Assembly (NCBI RefSeq): GCF_002001015.1
Contig: NZ_MUNO01000005.1
Coordinates: 97,118-161,117, forward strand
Origin: Polaromonas sp. A23
GTDB lineage: Bacteria > Pseudomonadota > Gammaproteobacteria > Burkholderiales > Burkholderiaceae_C
Direction of reading: 5' to 3'
Length of the DNA stretch: 64,000 nt
Positions 42,303 through 51,964 of the stretch are shown one piece after another; the stretch's first letter is position 1; every line of letters starts with the position of its first letter. Below the pieces are notes generated by a model that saw nothing but the letters and a program-made list of their open reading frames with translations, did no database searches and was not told the DNA's origin. The translations under genes and the position numbers were made by a program.

Positions 42303-44210
42303 ATGACCCACGAATTTGATCCCCAACTGCTCAGCGAAGTCGCGGCGCTGCCGGCCATGCCGGGCGTTTACCGCTATTTCGATGCCGAAGGCGCGGTGCT
42401 TTATGTCGGCAAGGCGCGCGACCTGAAGAAGCGCGTATCAAGCTACTTCCAGAAAAACCATGGCGGCACGCGCATCGGCCACATGGTGACCAAGATCGTG
42501 CGCATGGAAACCACGGTGGTTCGCTCCGAGGCCGAGGCGCTGCTGCTCGAAAACAACCTGATCAAGACGCTCAACCCGAAGTACAACATCCTGTTCCGGG
42601 ACGACAAGAGTTATCCCTACCTCAAGCTGGCGTCGCACAGTTTTCCGCGCGTGGCCTATTACCGCGGCTCGGTGGAGAAAAAGCACCGCTACTTCGGGCC
42701 TTACCCCAGTGCCTGGGCGGTGAAGGAAACCATTTTGCTGCTGCAAAAGGTCTTTAAGCTGCGCACCTGTGAAGACACGGTGTTCAACAACCGCACGCGG
42801 CCCTGCCTGCTGTACCAGATCAAGCGCTGTTCCGCGCCCTGCGTTGGCCATGTGACACCCGAGCAATACGCACTTGATGTGGCGAACGCCGAGCGCTTCC
42901 TGCAAGGGCAGGCTGAAGACATCCTGACCGAACTGGAAAAACAGATGCGCGGCCATGCGGAAAAGCTGGAGTTCGAGCAGGCGGCCGAACTGCGCAACCA
43001 GATCTCGGCGCTGTCCAAGGTGTTGCACCAGCAGTCCATGGAAACCGGTGGCGACAAGGACGTGGACATCCTGGCGGTGAAGATGCATGGCGGCAAAGCG
43101 TGCGTGAACCTGGCGATGGTGCGCGGCGGCCGGCATCTTGGCGACAGAGCGTATTTCCCCACCCATGTCGAGCACGCCGTCGACCTGGCTGCGCTGGACG
43201 AAGACAGCACGGAAGGCGGGGAGGGCGTGTTGCCCGGCAAAACCAAAAGCCTGGAAGCCCTGGTGCTGGAAGCCTTTATTGCCCAGCACTATGTCGGTGT
43301 GCCGGTGCCGCCCGTGCTGGTCTGCAGCGAGCCAGTCGACAAGGATCTGATAGCCGCGCTGGTCATGCAGACCGGCAACAAGGTCACGGCGATTCACCAG
43401 CCGCGCGAGCAGCGCCGCATCTGGCTCGAAATGGCGCAGAAAAATGCCGACCTGCAGCTCGCCCGACTGCTGGCCGAGCAGGGCTCGCAGCAGGCCCGCA
43501 CCCGTGCGCTGGCCGAGGCGCTGGACTTGTCGATCGACAAGCTCGACGTCTTGCGCATTGAATGTTTTGATATCTCCCACACGGCGGGCGAATCCACCCA
43601 GGCTTCGTGCGTTGTGTTCCATGGCCACAAGATGCAGAGCGCCGAATACCGGCGCTACAACATCGAGGGCATCACGCCGGGCGATGACTACGCGGCCATG
43701 CGGCAGGTGCTGATGCGCCGCTACAGCAAACTCGCCGAAGCAGCGCGCAACAACACGGCCCGCCTTCCCGATCTGGTGCTGATCGACGGCGGCAAGGGCC
43801 AGGTGTCGATGGCGCGCGAGGTGTTCGAGGAACTGGGCCTCGACCTCGGCCTGATTGCCGGTGTGGAAAAAGGCGAGGGCCGCAAGGTAGGGCTCGAGGA
43901 ACTGGTGTTCGCGGACGGACGCGAAAAGGTTTACCTGGGCCGCGACTCGGCCGCGTTGATGCTGATTGCCCAGATCCGTGACGAAGCCCACCGTTTCGCG
44001 ATCACCGGCATGCGCGCCCGGCGCGCCAAGGTGCGTGTGGGTGCCAGCCGCCTGGAAGACATCGCCGGCATCGGCCCGAAGCGGCGCGCCAACCTGCTGC
44101 AGCGTTTTGGCGGCATACGCGGCGTGAGTTCGGCCAGTGCGGAGGACATTGCCACGGTAGAAGGCATTTCCCGCGAACTGGCGGAGGAAATCTACCGCGC
44201 GCTGCACTGA
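42303..44210 (+). CDS. uvrC: Excinuclease ABC subunit C
   Basis: A 635-residue nucleotide-excision repair endonuclease. The N-terminal GIY-YIG nuclease is at residues about 16-95 ([20 protein letters not shown]). The UVR motif that contacts UvrB lies near residue 210 ([20 protein letters not shown]), the RNase H-like nuclease follows ([30 protein letters not shown]), and the C-terminal helix-hairpin-helix pair ends [20 protein letters not shown]. It makes the 3' and 5' cuts beside the lesion. It is followed after 128 bp by pgsA, the same order seen in many proteobacteria. Confidence 0.98.
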   Translation: MTHEFDPQLLSEVAALPAMPGVYRYFDAEGAVLYVGKARDLKKRVSSYFQKNHGGTRIGHMVTKIVRMETTVVRSEAEALLLENNLIKTLNPKYNILFRDDKSYPYLKLASHSFPRVAYYRGSVEKKHRYFGPYPSAWAVKETILLLQKVFKLRTCEDTVFNNRTRPCLLYQIKRCSAPCVGHVTPEQYALDVANAERFLQGQAEDILTELEKQMRGHAEKLEFEQAAELRNQISALSKVLHQQSMETGGDKDVDILAVKMHGGKACVNLAMVRGGRHLGDRAYFPTHVEHAVDLAALDEDSTEGGEGVLPGKTKSLEALVLEAFIAQHYVGVPVPPVLVCSEPVDKDLIAALVMQTGNKVTAIHQPREQRRIWLEMAQKNADLQLARLLAEQGSQQARTRALAEALDLSIDKLDVLRIECFDISHTAGESTQASCVVFHGHKMQSAEYRRYNIEGITPGDDYAAMRQVLMRRYSKLAEAARNNTARLPDLVLIDGGKGQVSMAREVFEELGLDLGLIAGVEKGEGRKVGLEELVFADGREKVYLGRDSAALMLIAQIRDEAHRFAITGMRARRAKVRVGASRLEDIAGIGPKRRANLLQRFGGIRGVSSASAEDIATVEGISRELAEEIYRALH

Positions 44211-44338
44211 GCCTTGGTGGCGGGGTGAGATGTATTTGCGCCACGGAGCAGCGGGAAAGCAGCGGTAAAGCAACGGTATTTGGGGGCTGCTCCGGGTCGT
44301 CCCGGTTGCACCGCCATGGGGCATGTCAAAATCAGCTA

Positions 44339-44905
44339 ATGTTCCTGACCATACCCACCTTGATGACCTGGACCCGCATTGTTGCGATTCCTCTGATCGT
44401 GGGCATTTTCTACCTCGACATAACACCGGCCAGCCAGAACCTGATTGCGACCATCATGTTCGTGGTCTTCGCCGCCACCGACTGGCTGGATGGCTTCCTG
44501 GCGCGCAGGTTGAACCAGACCTCGTCCTTCGGCGCCTTTCTCGATCCGGTGGCCGACAAGTTCCTGGTCTGCGCCGCTCTGCTGGTGCTGGTGCACTTGC
44601 AGCGCACCGATGTGTTTGTGGCGCTCATCATCATCGGGCGCGAGATCGCCATTTCCGCATTGCGTGAATGGATGGCACTGATAGGTGCCACCAAAAGCGT
44701 GGCGGTGCACATGCTGGGCAAGGTCAAGACCACCGTGCAGATGGTGGCGATTCCCTTCCTGCTGTTCGACGGCATCCTGTTCGGCATCGTCAATACCAAC
44801 GTCTGGGGCACCTGGCTGATCTGGCTGTCTGCCATCCTGACAGTCTGGTCCATGGCCTATTACCTTAAAAAAGCCATTCCTGAAATCCGCGCGCGGGCTA
44901 AATGA
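44339..44905 (+). CDS. pgsA: CDP-diacylglycerol-glycerol-3-phosphate 3-phosphatidyltransferase
   Basis: A 188-residue membrane enzyme making phosphatidylglycerol phosphate. ATG 44339 begins MFLTIPTLMTWTRIVAIPLI, the standard PgsA N-terminus; earlier in-frame codons are rejected. The CDP-alcohol phosphotransferase motif D-G-x2-A-R ... G-x3-D-x3-D is DGFLARRLNQTSSFGAFLDP followed by VAD. About five membrane helices. Its stop codon overlaps the start of the EamA transporter gene as ATGA. Confidence 0.97.
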   Translation: MFLTIPTLMTWTRIVAIPLIVGIFYLDITPASQNLIATIMFVVFAATDWLDGFLARRLNQTSSFGAFLDPVADKFLVCAALLVLVHLQRTDVFVALIIIGREIAISALREWMALIGATKSVAVHMLGKVKTTVQMVAIPFLLFDGILFGIVNTNVWGTWLIWLSAILTVWSMAYYLKKAIPEIRARAK

Positions 44906-45810
44906 CCGCGCCTGCGTCCCCCGGCGCCCTGATCAGGGCGATGCCCGCCGTGTTTGTGCTGATCTGGAGCACCGGTTTTATCGTTGCCAAATACGGCTTG
45001 CCTTATGCGCCGCCTTTGAGCTTTCTGGCCATCCGTTATGCGCTGTCGCTGGCTTGCTTCCTGGTCTGGATTGCCATCGCGCGTGTGGCCTGGCCGCGCA
45101 GCGGGGCGCTGTGGCTGCACCTGGGTGTCACCGGCATCCTGATTCATGCAGGCTACCTCGGCGGTGTCTGGTCGGCCATCAAGGGCGGCATGGGCTCGGG
45201 CCTGACGGCATTGATCGTTGGCCTGCAGCCCGTGCTGACGGCTGTCTGGGTTTCACGCATGGGCGATAGCAGTCAGAGCGACAACCGCGTCAGCGCGCGC
45301 CAGTGGCTGGGCCTGGCGCTCGGGTTGGCTGGATTGCTGTTGGTGGTGTCGCGCAAATTTGGCGCGGGCAATGAGGCCACCCCCGTTACCCTGGCTTTTG
45401 CGGTGTTTGCCCTGCTCAGCATCACCGTTGGTACCCTGTACCAGAAGCGCTTTGTCGCGCAGACCGATGTGCGCAGTGCCAACGCCATCCAGCTGGGTGC
45501 CGCCTTGCTGGTGAGCTTGCCGTTCGCCTGGATGGAAACCGAGCCGGTGGTGCCGACGGCAGAGTTCGTGGGGGCGCTGGCGTGGTCGGTGCTGGCGCTC
45601 ACGCTGGGCGGCAGCTCACTGCTCTACATGCTGATCCAGCGCGGTGCTGCGACCGCCGTGACCAGCCTGCTCTACCTGGTGCCGCCCACCACCGCGCTGA
45701 TGGCCTGGCTGTTGTTCGGTGAAGCTATCACGGTGGTGACGGTGCTGGGAACGGCGTTGACGGCCCTGGGTGTCTGGCTGGTGGTGCGCAACGGGGCCAG
45801 GGCTGCCTGA
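44902..45810 (+). CDS. EamA/DMT-superfamily transporter
   Basis: A 302-residue membrane protein with ten predicted helices in two EamA repeats (first from VFVLIWSTGFIVAKYGLPYA, second from LSITVGTLYQKRFVAQTDVR with TSLLYLVPPTTALMAWLLFG near the end). RhtA/YdcZ-like members export amino acids or other metabolites; the substrate is unknown. It is translationally coupled to pgsA and is convergent with a LysR gene 17 bp further on. Confidence 0.9.
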   Translation: MTAPASPGALIRAMPAVFVLIWSTGFIVAKYGLPYAPPLSFLAIRYALSLACFLVWIAIARVAWPRSGALWLHLGVTGILIHAGYLGGVWSAIKGGMGSGLTALIVGLQPVLTAVWVSRMGDSSQSDNRVSARQWLGLALGLAGLLLVVSRKFGAGNEATPVTLAFAVFALLSITVGTLYQKRFVAQTDVRSANAIQLGAALLVSLPFAWMETEPVVPTAEFVGALAWSVLALTLGGSSLLYMLIQRGAATAVTSLLYLVPPTTALMAWLLFGEAITVVTVLGTALTALGVWLVVRNGARAA

Positions 45811-45827
45811 AGCGCGGTGTTTTGCCC

Positions 45828-46781
45828 TCAGGCGGGGGCGCGCCAGGGCTCATGCCTGAATTTTTCTGCGAGGCAATCAATCAGCAGGCGCACCCGCTTC
45901 GGTGTTTGCGACCGATAGGGCGCCAGCCACTGGATGTCGGCATCCAGCATGGCGTATTCAGGCAGCAATCGCACCAGCTTGCCGGAATCGAGCTGAGGTT
46001 GCACGTCCCACAGGCTTCTGAGCATCACGCCGCGCCCCTGCAAACACCAGTCGCGCACCAGTTCGCCCGAGTTGGAAGACAGTGTTCCCTGCACGCGAAC
46101 ACGCTGGTCGGAAAGGGTATCTGTAGCACTTGAGGCTTTTCTGCGCGTGCCGCGCATCGTCTGCAGGTGCCAGGTGTCAAACTGGCGCTCGTTTTCGCGT
46201 GCAATCAGGCAGTTGTGTTGCGCCAGCTCCGCGGGCGTGGCCGGTTTGCCGTGTTTGCGCACATAGGCGGGTGCCGCCACCACCACCCGCTGGTTGCTGG
46301 CCAGCTTGCGCGCCGTCCACTCGGCGGCGCGCTGTGGCCGGGGTGACCAGAGCCACACGGCGCCGTCAAAACCTTCCGCAGACAGATCCGGCAACTGTTC
46401 ATAAAGCTGCAGCTGAATCTGGATGGCAGGATGCCTGGCCTGAAACTCCGCCAGCACCGGACCCAGCCAGATGCGGCCGAAGCCGAAAGTGGCCGCCAGG
46501 CGAATCAATCCCGAAGCTTCCGATTTGCGTTCCTGCAGCGACTGCTCCAGCGCATCGAACTGGGCCAGCATGGCCCGTGCACGCTCGCACAGCAACTCAC
46601 CTTCCAGAGTGGCAGCCACCCGCCGCGTTGTGCGCTGAAACAGCAGCAGGCCAAGTTCGGCCTCCAACTGTGCCAGGCGTTTGGTCACGGCGGAAGGCGC
46701 CATCTGAAGTGCGTCCGCTGTCGCCACCAGACTGCCATGCTGTTGAATCGCGACCACCAGGGCCAGGTCTGCACGTTCCAT
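45828..46781 (-). CDS. LysR-type regulator of the dehalogenase/dehydrogenase pair
   Basis: A 317-residue LysR regulator from ATG 46781. The helix-turn-helix is at residues about 14-60 (HGSLVATADALQMAPSAVTK, RLAQLEAELGLLLFQRTTRR), followed by the inducer-binding domain. The subgroup (ending HEPWRAPA) is that of AaeR/TtuA-like regulators, where a tartrate-utilisation link exists in some species. It is divergent from the hydrolase gene with 74 bp between starts and a palindromic operator in the gap. Confidence 0.92.
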   Translation of the reverse strand: MERADLALVVAIQQHGSLVATADALQMAPSAVTKRLAQLEAELGLLLFQRTTRRVAATLEGELLCERARAMLAQFDALEQSLQERKSEASGLIRLAATFGFGRIWLGPVLAEFQARHPAIQIQLQLYEQLPDLSAEGFDGAVWLWSPRPQRAAEWTARKLASNQRVVVAAPAYVRKHGKPATPAELAQHNCLIARENERQFDTWHLQTMRGTRRKASSATDTLSDQRVRVQGTLSSNSGELVRDWCLQGRGVMLRSLWDVQPQLDSGKLVRLLPEYAMLDADIQWLAPYRSQTPKRVRLLIDCLAEKFRHEPWRAPA

Positions 46782-46796
46782 AATTTCCAATTTCAG

Positions 46797-46818
46797 AATA
46801 ATCAATTCGATGATTATT
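46797..46818. promoter_or_regulatory. LysR operator between divergent genes
   Basis: AATAATCA-ATTCGA-TGATTATT is a perfect inverted repeat with 8-bp arms, centred between the LysR gene and the hydrolase gene and containing the T-N11-A type core of LysR sites. It probably mediates autoregulation and inducer-dependent activation of the hydrolase operon. Confidence 0.75.
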
Positions 46819-46855
46819 TCTTGATTCGGCAGAGATTGGCAATCACAATCGCTGC

Positions 46856-47755
46856 ATGTTTGAAGCTTTCGAGACTTTCGAAGCCGGCCGCGGGGCAGTT
46901 TTTCTGCATGGCCGCAAGGGCGGGCAGGGTGCACCGCTGCTGCTGTTGCATGGCCACCCACAAACCCATGCGATGTGGCATGCGGTGGCGCCCGAACTGG
47001 CCAGGCACTTCACGGTGGTCATGATGGATTTGCGCGGTTATGGTGATTCCGGCCGCCCGCCTGCAGACGCCGGCCACCTGGCTTATTCGAAACGTGAGAT
47101 GGCCATGGACGCGTTGGCTGTGATGCAGCACCATGGCTTCGATACTTTTCAGGTGCTGGCACACGACCGCGGTGCACGGGTCGCGCACCGGCTGGCGGCC
47201 GATCATCCTGCCGCTGTCCAACGGTTGATGTTGCTGGACATTGCCCCCACGCTGGCCATGTACGAAAACACCTCGGAGGCTTTTGCCCGCGCCTACTGGC
47301 ACTGGTTCTTTTTGATTCAGCCGCCGCCGCTGCCCGAAGCACTGATTGAGTCCGACCCAGTGCGCTATCTGCGCAGTGTGATGGGCAAGCGCCATGCGGG
47401 TCTTGACGCTTTTATACCGGCTGCGCTGGCTGAGTACGAGCGTTGTGTCCGGATTCTCGGGACGGCCGTGAGCATCTGTGAAGACTACCGGGCCTCGGCA
47501 ACGGTCGATCTGCTGCATGACCGCACCGACGTGGCAGAAGGACGGCAGCTGACGCAGCCTCTGCGTGTGCTCTGGGGCGAACATGGCGCCGTCGGCCAGT
47601 GTTTTGATGTGCTGGATTTGTGGCGCGCGCGTGCCATGGATGTGTCAGGCCTGTGTCTGCCCTGCGGACACTATGTTGCGGAAGAAGCGCCGTCGCTGCT
47701 GCTGGCGCAAGCCCTTGATTTTTTCAAACCCTCAACCCAAGGAAAACAGACATGA
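46856..47755 (+). CDS. Haloacetate/fluoroacetate dehalogenase-like alpha/beta hydrolase
   Basis: A 299-residue alpha/beta hydrolase in which the nucleophile is Asp104 in AHDRGARVAH rather than Ser. Arg105 and Arg108 (carboxylate binding), Asp128, His149-Trp150 (AYWHWFF) with Tyr211 (CEDY) for the halide, and His272 (CGHY) occupy the same positions as in fluoroacetate dehalogenase FAc-DEX. All catalytic residues are therefore present for hydrolytic removal of fluoride or chloride from a 2-haloacid, giving glycolate from haloacetate. It overlaps the next gene as ATGA and is divergent from a LysR regulator. Activity on C-F bonds is inferred. Confidence 0.88.
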   Translation: MFEAFETFEAGRGAVFLHGRKGGQGAPLLLLHGHPQTHAMWHAVAPELARHFTVVMMDLRGYGDSGRPPADAGHLAYSKREMAMDALAVMQHHGFDTFQVLAHDRGARVAHRLAADHPAAVQRLMLLDIAPTLAMYENTSEAFARAYWHWFFLIQPPPLPEALIESDPVRYLRSVMGKRHAGLDAFIPAALAEYERCVRILGTAVSICEDYRASATVDLLHDRTDVAEGRQLTQPLRVLWGEHGAVGQCFDVLDLWRARAMDVSGLCLPCGHYVAEEAPSLLLAQALDFFKPSTQGKQT

Positions 47756-48852
47756 GCAAGAGCACCGGCAAAAAGAGAATTGCGGTCATCGCCGGCGATG
47801 GCATCGGCAAGGAAGTGATGCCCGAAGGCATCCGCGTGATGGAAGCGGCCGCTTCGAAATTCGGCATTGACCTGCAGTTTGACCATTTCGATTTTTCGAG
47901 CTGGGACTACTACGAGAAACACGGCCAGATGATGCCGGACAACTGGAAGGACCAGATCGGCGGACATGACGCGATTTATTTCGGCGCCGTGGGTTGGCCC
48001 GACAAAATTGCGGACCATGTGTCGCTATGGGGTTCGCTACTGCTCTTCCGCCGCGAGTTCGACCAGTACATCAACCTGCGGCCGGCCCGCCTGATGCCCG
48101 GCATCATTGCGCCGGTTGTGCGGCGCGATGGCTCGGCGCGCGAAGCCGGTGAGATCGATTTTTACATCGTGCGCGAAAACACCGAAGGCGAATACTCCAG
48201 CATCGGCGGCAGGGCCTTCCCGGGAACGGAGCGTGAATTTGTACTGCAGGAATCAGTTTTCACACGCATCGGTGTGGACCGGGTTCTCAAGTTTGCATTT
48301 GAGCTGGCCCAGTCGCGTCCAAAAAAACACCTGACCAGCGCGACCAAGTCCAACGGTATTTCCCTCTCCATGCCTTACTGGGATGAACGCGTGGTGGAGA
48401 TGGCAAAAGGATATCCCGGCCTGAAGCTCGACAAATTTCACATCGACATCCTGACCGCGCACTTTGTCCAGCGCCCCGACTTTTTCGATGTGGTCGTTGC
48501 CAGCAATCTGTTCGGCGACATTCTCAGCGATCTCGGCCCGGCCTGCACCGGCACCATCGGCATTGCGCCAAGTGCCAATCTGAATCCTGATCGCAAGTTC
48601 CCTTCGCTGTTCGAGCCCGTGCATGGTTCGGCGCCCGATATTGCAGGACGTAATATCGCCAACCCCATCGGGCAGATCTGGTGCGGCGCGATGATGCTGG
48701 AATTTTTGGGACATAAAAATGCGCACGATGCGGTTCTCGCGGCCATAGAAAAAGTACTGGCTCCCAAAAGTGGTGCGCCCAGAACGCCCGACCTGGGCGG
48801 CACTGCGAGCACGACCGATGTAGGCAAAGCCATTGCTGCGGCACTGGGTTGA
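47752..48852 (+). CDS. ttuC: Tartrate dehydrogenase / D-malate dehydrogenase (TtuC type)
   Basis: A 366-residue beta-decarboxylating dehydrogenase of the isopropylmalate dehydrogenase family. GAVGWPDKIADHVSLWGSLL and QYINLRPARLMPG are the signatures of tartrate dehydrogenase/D-malate dehydrogenase; IVRENTEGEYSSIGGR is the substrate-binding loop and EPVHGSAPDIAG the nucleotide-binding loop. It oxidises D-malate, tartrate or a similar 2-hydroxyacid with NAD and divalent metal. Translation is coupled to the dehalogenase-like gene. Confidence 0.92.
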   Translation: MSKSTGKKRIAVIAGDGIGKEVMPEGIRVMEAAASKFGIDLQFDHFDFSSWDYYEKHGQMMPDNWKDQIGGHDAIYFGAVGWPDKIADHVSLWGSLLLFRREFDQYINLRPARLMPGIIAPVVRRDGSAREAGEIDFYIVRENTEGEYSSIGGRAFPGTEREFVLQESVFTRIGVDRVLKFAFELAQSRPKKHLTSATKSNGISLSMPYWDERVVEMAKGYPGLKLDKFHIDILTAHFVQRPDFFDVVVASNLFGDILSDLGPACTGTIGIAPSANLNPDRKFPSLFEPVHGSAPDIAGRNIANPIGQIWCGAMMLEFLGHKNAHDAVLAAIEKVLAPKSGAPRTPDLGGTASTTDVGKAIAAALG

Positions 48853-48975
48853 AACGGTTTGTCCAGCATGTGACGGGTGTGGCTGAAATGCAGGGTGTGC
48901 TTACGAATATGGCGGGAAAGCGTGAAAAAAAGGGCTAGAATCCGCCACCGCACGTTGTAAAAATCTGATGTTGTA

Positions 48976-49004
48976 TTGACACGATGGGAGTCCATGGCTC
49001 TAAT
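48976..49004 (+). promoter_or_regulatory. Sigma-70 promoter of hupB
   Basis: TTGACA (48976-48981), a 17-bp spacer and TCTAAT (48999-49004) form a strong promoter about 115 bp before the HU start codon. In the rest of the 266-bp gap I see only another possible -10 (TAGAAT near 48935). Confidence 0.75.
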
Positions 49005-49118
49005 TGGAATCAGCAGACGATCTGCACATGCCGCCTCCTGCTGCCATCTTTTGACAGATGCCCGGGGAGATATTTCAAGAGACAACCAGATTAACTCATT
49101 ACCAACGAGGGGCTCCTT

Positions 49119-49391
49119 GTGAACAAGACTGAACTGATCGAGCACATTGCCAAAAACGCTGATATTTCCAAAGCTGCCGCAACGCGCGCACTGGAGTCAA
49201 CCATCGCTGCTGTCAAAACAACCCTGAAAAAAGGAGGCTCTGTGTCTCTGGTGGGTTTTGGAACTTTTGCAGTGGGCAAACGTGCTGCCCGCACAGGCCG
49301 CAACCCGCGTACCGGCGATGCGATTAAAATCAAGGCAGCCAAAGTGCCCAAGTTCCGTCCAGGCAAAGCGCTCAAGGACGCACTGAACTGA
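49119..49391 (+). CDS. hupB: DNA-binding protein HU (beta type)
   Basis: A 90-residue nucleoid protein starting at GTG 49119 (the family start is [11 protein letters not shown]). [20 protein letters not shown] is the DNA-binding family signature, followed by the flexible arm [20 protein letters not shown] and FRPGKALKD. It bends and compacts DNA as a dimer. It has its own strong promoter and is followed 25 bp later by tRNA-Val. Confidence 0.97.
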   Translation: MNKTELIEHIAKNADISKAAATRALESTIAAVKTTLKKGGSVSLVGFGTFAVGKRAARTGRNPRTGDAIKIKAAKVPKFRPGKALKDALN

Positions 49392-49416
49392 AACACATGA
49401 AGTAAAAGTTGAGGTG

Positions 49417-49492
49417 GGGTGCTTAGCTCAGTTGGTAGAGCAGCGCCCTTACACGGCGTAGGTCGGCGGTTCGAGCCCGTCAGCACCCACCA
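49417..49492 (+). tRNA. tRNA-Val(UAC)
   Basis: A 76-nt cloverleaf with 7-bp acceptor stem GGGTGCT/AGCACCC, D-arm TAGCTCAGTTGGTAGAGCA, anticodon TAC at 49550-100+... read at positions 49450-49452, T-loop GGTTCGAGCC and an encoded CCA. The terminator at 49503 follows directly. Confidence 0.97.
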
Positions 49493-49502
49493 CCGACTGG
49501 AC

Positions 49503-49530
49503 AAAAAGGCGAACAGATGTTCGCCTTTTT
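49503..49530 (+). terminator. Terminator after tRNA-Val
   Basis: A perfect 13-bp stem, AAAAAGGCGAACA and TGTTCGCCTTTTT, around GA. It closes the hupB-tRNA-Val unit before ppiD. Confidence 0.93.
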
Positions 49531-49582
49531 CATTGATGGCTTAACGTAAATGGCCGATTGACAGCCGCACAGGAAATTCGAG

Positions 49583-51493
49583 ATGTTTGATTTCATTCGC
49601 AAGCACACCAAGGTCACGATGGCATTGCTGTTTTTGCTGATTGTTCCGTCCTTTGTTTTGGTCGGTATGAACAGCAGCGGTCGCTCAGAAGCAAATGGCG
49701 GAGTCGTTGCGGTTGTCGACGGCAAGGACATTACGCAGCCGGAATGGGATGCGGCGCATCAGAACGAGGTTAACCGCCTCAGGGCTTCCATGCCGACGCT
49801 GGATATCAAACTGCTGGACTCGCCCGAAGCCCGTTACGGCACGCTGGAGCGCCTTGTTCGCGACCGGGTGTTGGCAGCAGCGGCCGCAAAGGGAGGTCTC
49901 GTTGTGGCCGACCAGAAATTGCAAAGGCTGTATGCCGAAGACAAGGCCATCGCCGCTTTCAGATTGCCGGACGGAAAGTTTGACCGGGCAGGTTTTATTG
50001 CCCAGACTGGCATGTTGCCTGAGCAATACGAAGCACGTTTGCGCGCAGACCTTGCCACCCGCCAGGTCATGGTTGGTGTTGCAGGTACTGGCTTCGCTTC
50101 GAAGGCTGTAGCCGATGTTTCGCTTAACGCCTTTTTCGAAAAGCGTGAAATCCAGGTGGCCCGTTTCAATGCCACTGACTATGCCTCTCGGGTCAACCTG
50201 AGCGATGCGCAGCTGGAGCAGTTTTACAAGGACAACCAAGCGCTGTTCCAGGCGCCGGAAGAAGCCAGTGTTGAGTATGTGGTGCTTGATCTGGATTCCG
50301 TGAAGAAAACCATCACGGTCAATGAACAGGATCTGAAGACTTATTACGAACAGAATGCGCAGCAACTGGCAGGTACTGAAGAGCGGCGCGCCAGCCACAT
50401 CCTGATCGAGGCGCCGGCTTCTGCACCTGCTGCAGATCGCGAAAAAGCCAAGGAAAAGGCGCAACAGCTGCTCGCCGCGGTGAAAAAAGAGCCTAATTCG
50501 TTTGCAGATCTGGCCCGAAAAAATTCGCAGGACACCGGCTCTGCCCCTGCAGGGGGTGACCTGAATTTCTTTGCTCGCAATGCCATGGTCAAGCCTTTTG
50601 CGGATGCCGTTTTTGCAATGAAGAAGGGCGACGTGAGCGATGTTGTGGAATCCGAGTTCGGTTATCACGTCATCAAACTGACGGACATCAAGGCGCCGAA
50701 ACAGAAAAGCTACGAAGAGATGAAGCCCGGTCTTGAGGCCGAAGTGAAGCAGCAGCTTGCGCAGAAAAAATTTGCGGAAACAGCCGAAACTTTCAGTAAC
50801 GCGGTGTACGAGCAGTCTGACAGCCTCCGCCCTATCGCGGACCGCTTGAAGCTGGAAGTCAAAACAGCAGCAAAGCTGACGCGTGTACCCGCGGCGGGAG
50901 CCACCGGCGTGTTGGCCAACCCGAAATTTCTCAATGCCCTGTTTTCTCCCGATGCGATCGAGAAGAAGCGCAATACCGAGGCATTGGAAGCCGGACCCAG
51001 TGTCCTTGTATCGGGCCGAATCACCCAATACACGGCCGCAAGGACGCTGCCGTTGGCTGAAATCCGGGACCGGGTGCGTGCTGCCCTGCAGCTGCAACTC
51101 GGCGCCGAAATGGCCCGCAAGGAAGGCGCCGAAAAACTCGCCGCATGGAAAGCCAGCCCGGCGACGGCTGCAATGCCGGCGGCGGTCCTTATTTCACGCG
51201 ATCAGACGCAGAAGCTGCCCACGTCCATCGTTGGCGCTACTTTGAGCGCAGACGCATCGGCGCTGCCCGTGCTGCTGGGTGTGGATCTCGGCACGCAGGG
51301 CTATGCCATTGTCAAAGTCCTCAAGGTATTGGCGCGACCTGAACAAGCGCCAGCCCTTGCCCTGCAGGAGCAGGGGCAGTACACCGAATGGTGGACTTCC
51401 GCGGAAAGCCTGGCCTATTTCAATGTTTTGAAAGAGCGTTTCAAGGCAGACATCAAGGTGACGCGTCCCGTCGCGGCGAAAGCCGGCGCATAA
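49583..51493 (+). CDS. ppiD: Periplasmic folding chaperone/isomerase PpiD
   Basis: A 636-residue SurA/PpiD-type protein. One N-terminal membrane anchor (VTMALLFLLIVPSFVLVGM at residues 11-29) places the rest in the periplasm. A SurA-like N-domain is followed by a parvulin rotamase domain at about residues 265-365 (ASHILIEAPASAPAADREKA, LARKNSQDTGSAPAGGDLNF, VVESEFGYHVIKLTDIKAP) and a C-terminal helical part. It helps outer-membrane protein maturation. The order hupB-tRNA-ppiD resembles hupB-ppiD of enterobacteria. Confidence 0.95.
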   Translation: MFDFIRKHTKVTMALLFLLIVPSFVLVGMNSSGRSEANGGVVAVVDGKDITQPEWDAAHQNEVNRLRASMPTLDIKLLDSPEARYGTLERLVRDRVLAAAAAKGGLVVADQKLQRLYAEDKAIAAFRLPDGKFDRAGFIAQTGMLPEQYEARLRADLATRQVMVGVAGTGFASKAVADVSLNAFFEKREIQVARFNATDYASRVNLSDAQLEQFYKDNQALFQAPEEASVEYVVLDLDSVKKTITVNEQDLKTYYEQNAQQLAGTEERRASHILIEAPASAPAADREKAKEKAQQLLAAVKKEPNSFADLARKNSQDTGSAPAGGDLNFFARNAMVKPFADAVFAMKKGDVSDVVESEFGYHVIKLTDIKAPKQKSYEEMKPGLEAEVKQQLAQKKFAETAETFSNAVYEQSDSLRPIADRLKLEVKTAAKLTRVPAAGATGVLANPKFLNALFSPDAIEKKRNTEALEAGPSVLVSGRITQYTAARTLPLAEIRDRVRAALQLQLGAEMARKEGAEKLAAWKASPATAAMPAAVLISRDQTQKLPTSIVGATLSADASALPVLLGVDLGTQGYAIVKVLKVLARPEQAPALALQEQGQYTEWWTSAESLAYFNVLKERFKADIKVTRPVAAKAGA

Positions 51494-51546
51494 AGCGGCA
51501 TGAGCCTGCAACAAGGCAGGCGGTTACCGGTATAATTCGACGCTTC

Positions 51547-51623
51547 GGTGGCTGTAGCTCAGTTGGTAGAGTCCAGGATTGTGATTCCTGTTGTCGTGGG
51601 TTCGAGCCCCATCAGCCACCCCA
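51547..51623 (+). tRNA. tRNA-His(GUG)
   Basis: A 77-nt cloverleaf including the extra G at -1 opposite C73, acceptor stem GTGGCTG/CAGCCAC, D-arm TAGCTCAGTTGGTAGAGT, anticodon GTG at 51581-51583, T-loop GGTTCGAGCC and encoded CCA. Confidence 0.97.
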
Positions 51624-51634
51624 AATAACATCTC

Positions 51635-51664
51635 AAGCCCGGCTTTCAACCCGGGCTTTTTTGT
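51635..51664 (+). terminator. Terminator after tRNA-His
   Basis: AAGCCCGG, an 8-nt loop and CCGGGCTT followed by six T, 11 bp past the tRNA. Confidence 0.92.
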
Positions 51665-51964
51665 GCCCGGATTGAAAGCAATGCTTGTGCGCTTGCAAAA
51701 GCGGCGTAGTAATCGTAGTAATGTCGTGCCGCGGTGGATGTGCCGAATCCTGGCGAAGGTTCGAGATCAGCGGCCGAGGGCTTTTGCCGCAGCATCTCCA
51801 AACGCGGGAAACAGATCCGGCGGCAGCCCTCACACTTGAATCGCCGGACAGGATGTCTATTGACTCTGGACGACCCGAAAAATTACGCAAGCTGCGAGCA
51901 CCGCCCCACTGTCAGGAGAAGAACCCCACGGCAGCGGGGCGCGATCTCGGGGAATGTGGACGAC
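51665..51964. other. 300-bp gap without a recognised gene
   Basis: Between the tRNA-His terminator and the response-regulator stop codon there are open frames on both strands, but none with a good ribosome site or recognisable sequence. I see no repeat family member and no hairpin with a T-run. It may be the remains of an older gene. Confidence 0.4.

Noticed and set aside
42438..44426. A 662-codon minus-strand open frame opposite uvrC
   Set aside because: Antisense shadow of uvrC with His/Gln/Arg-rich composition and no family resemblance.
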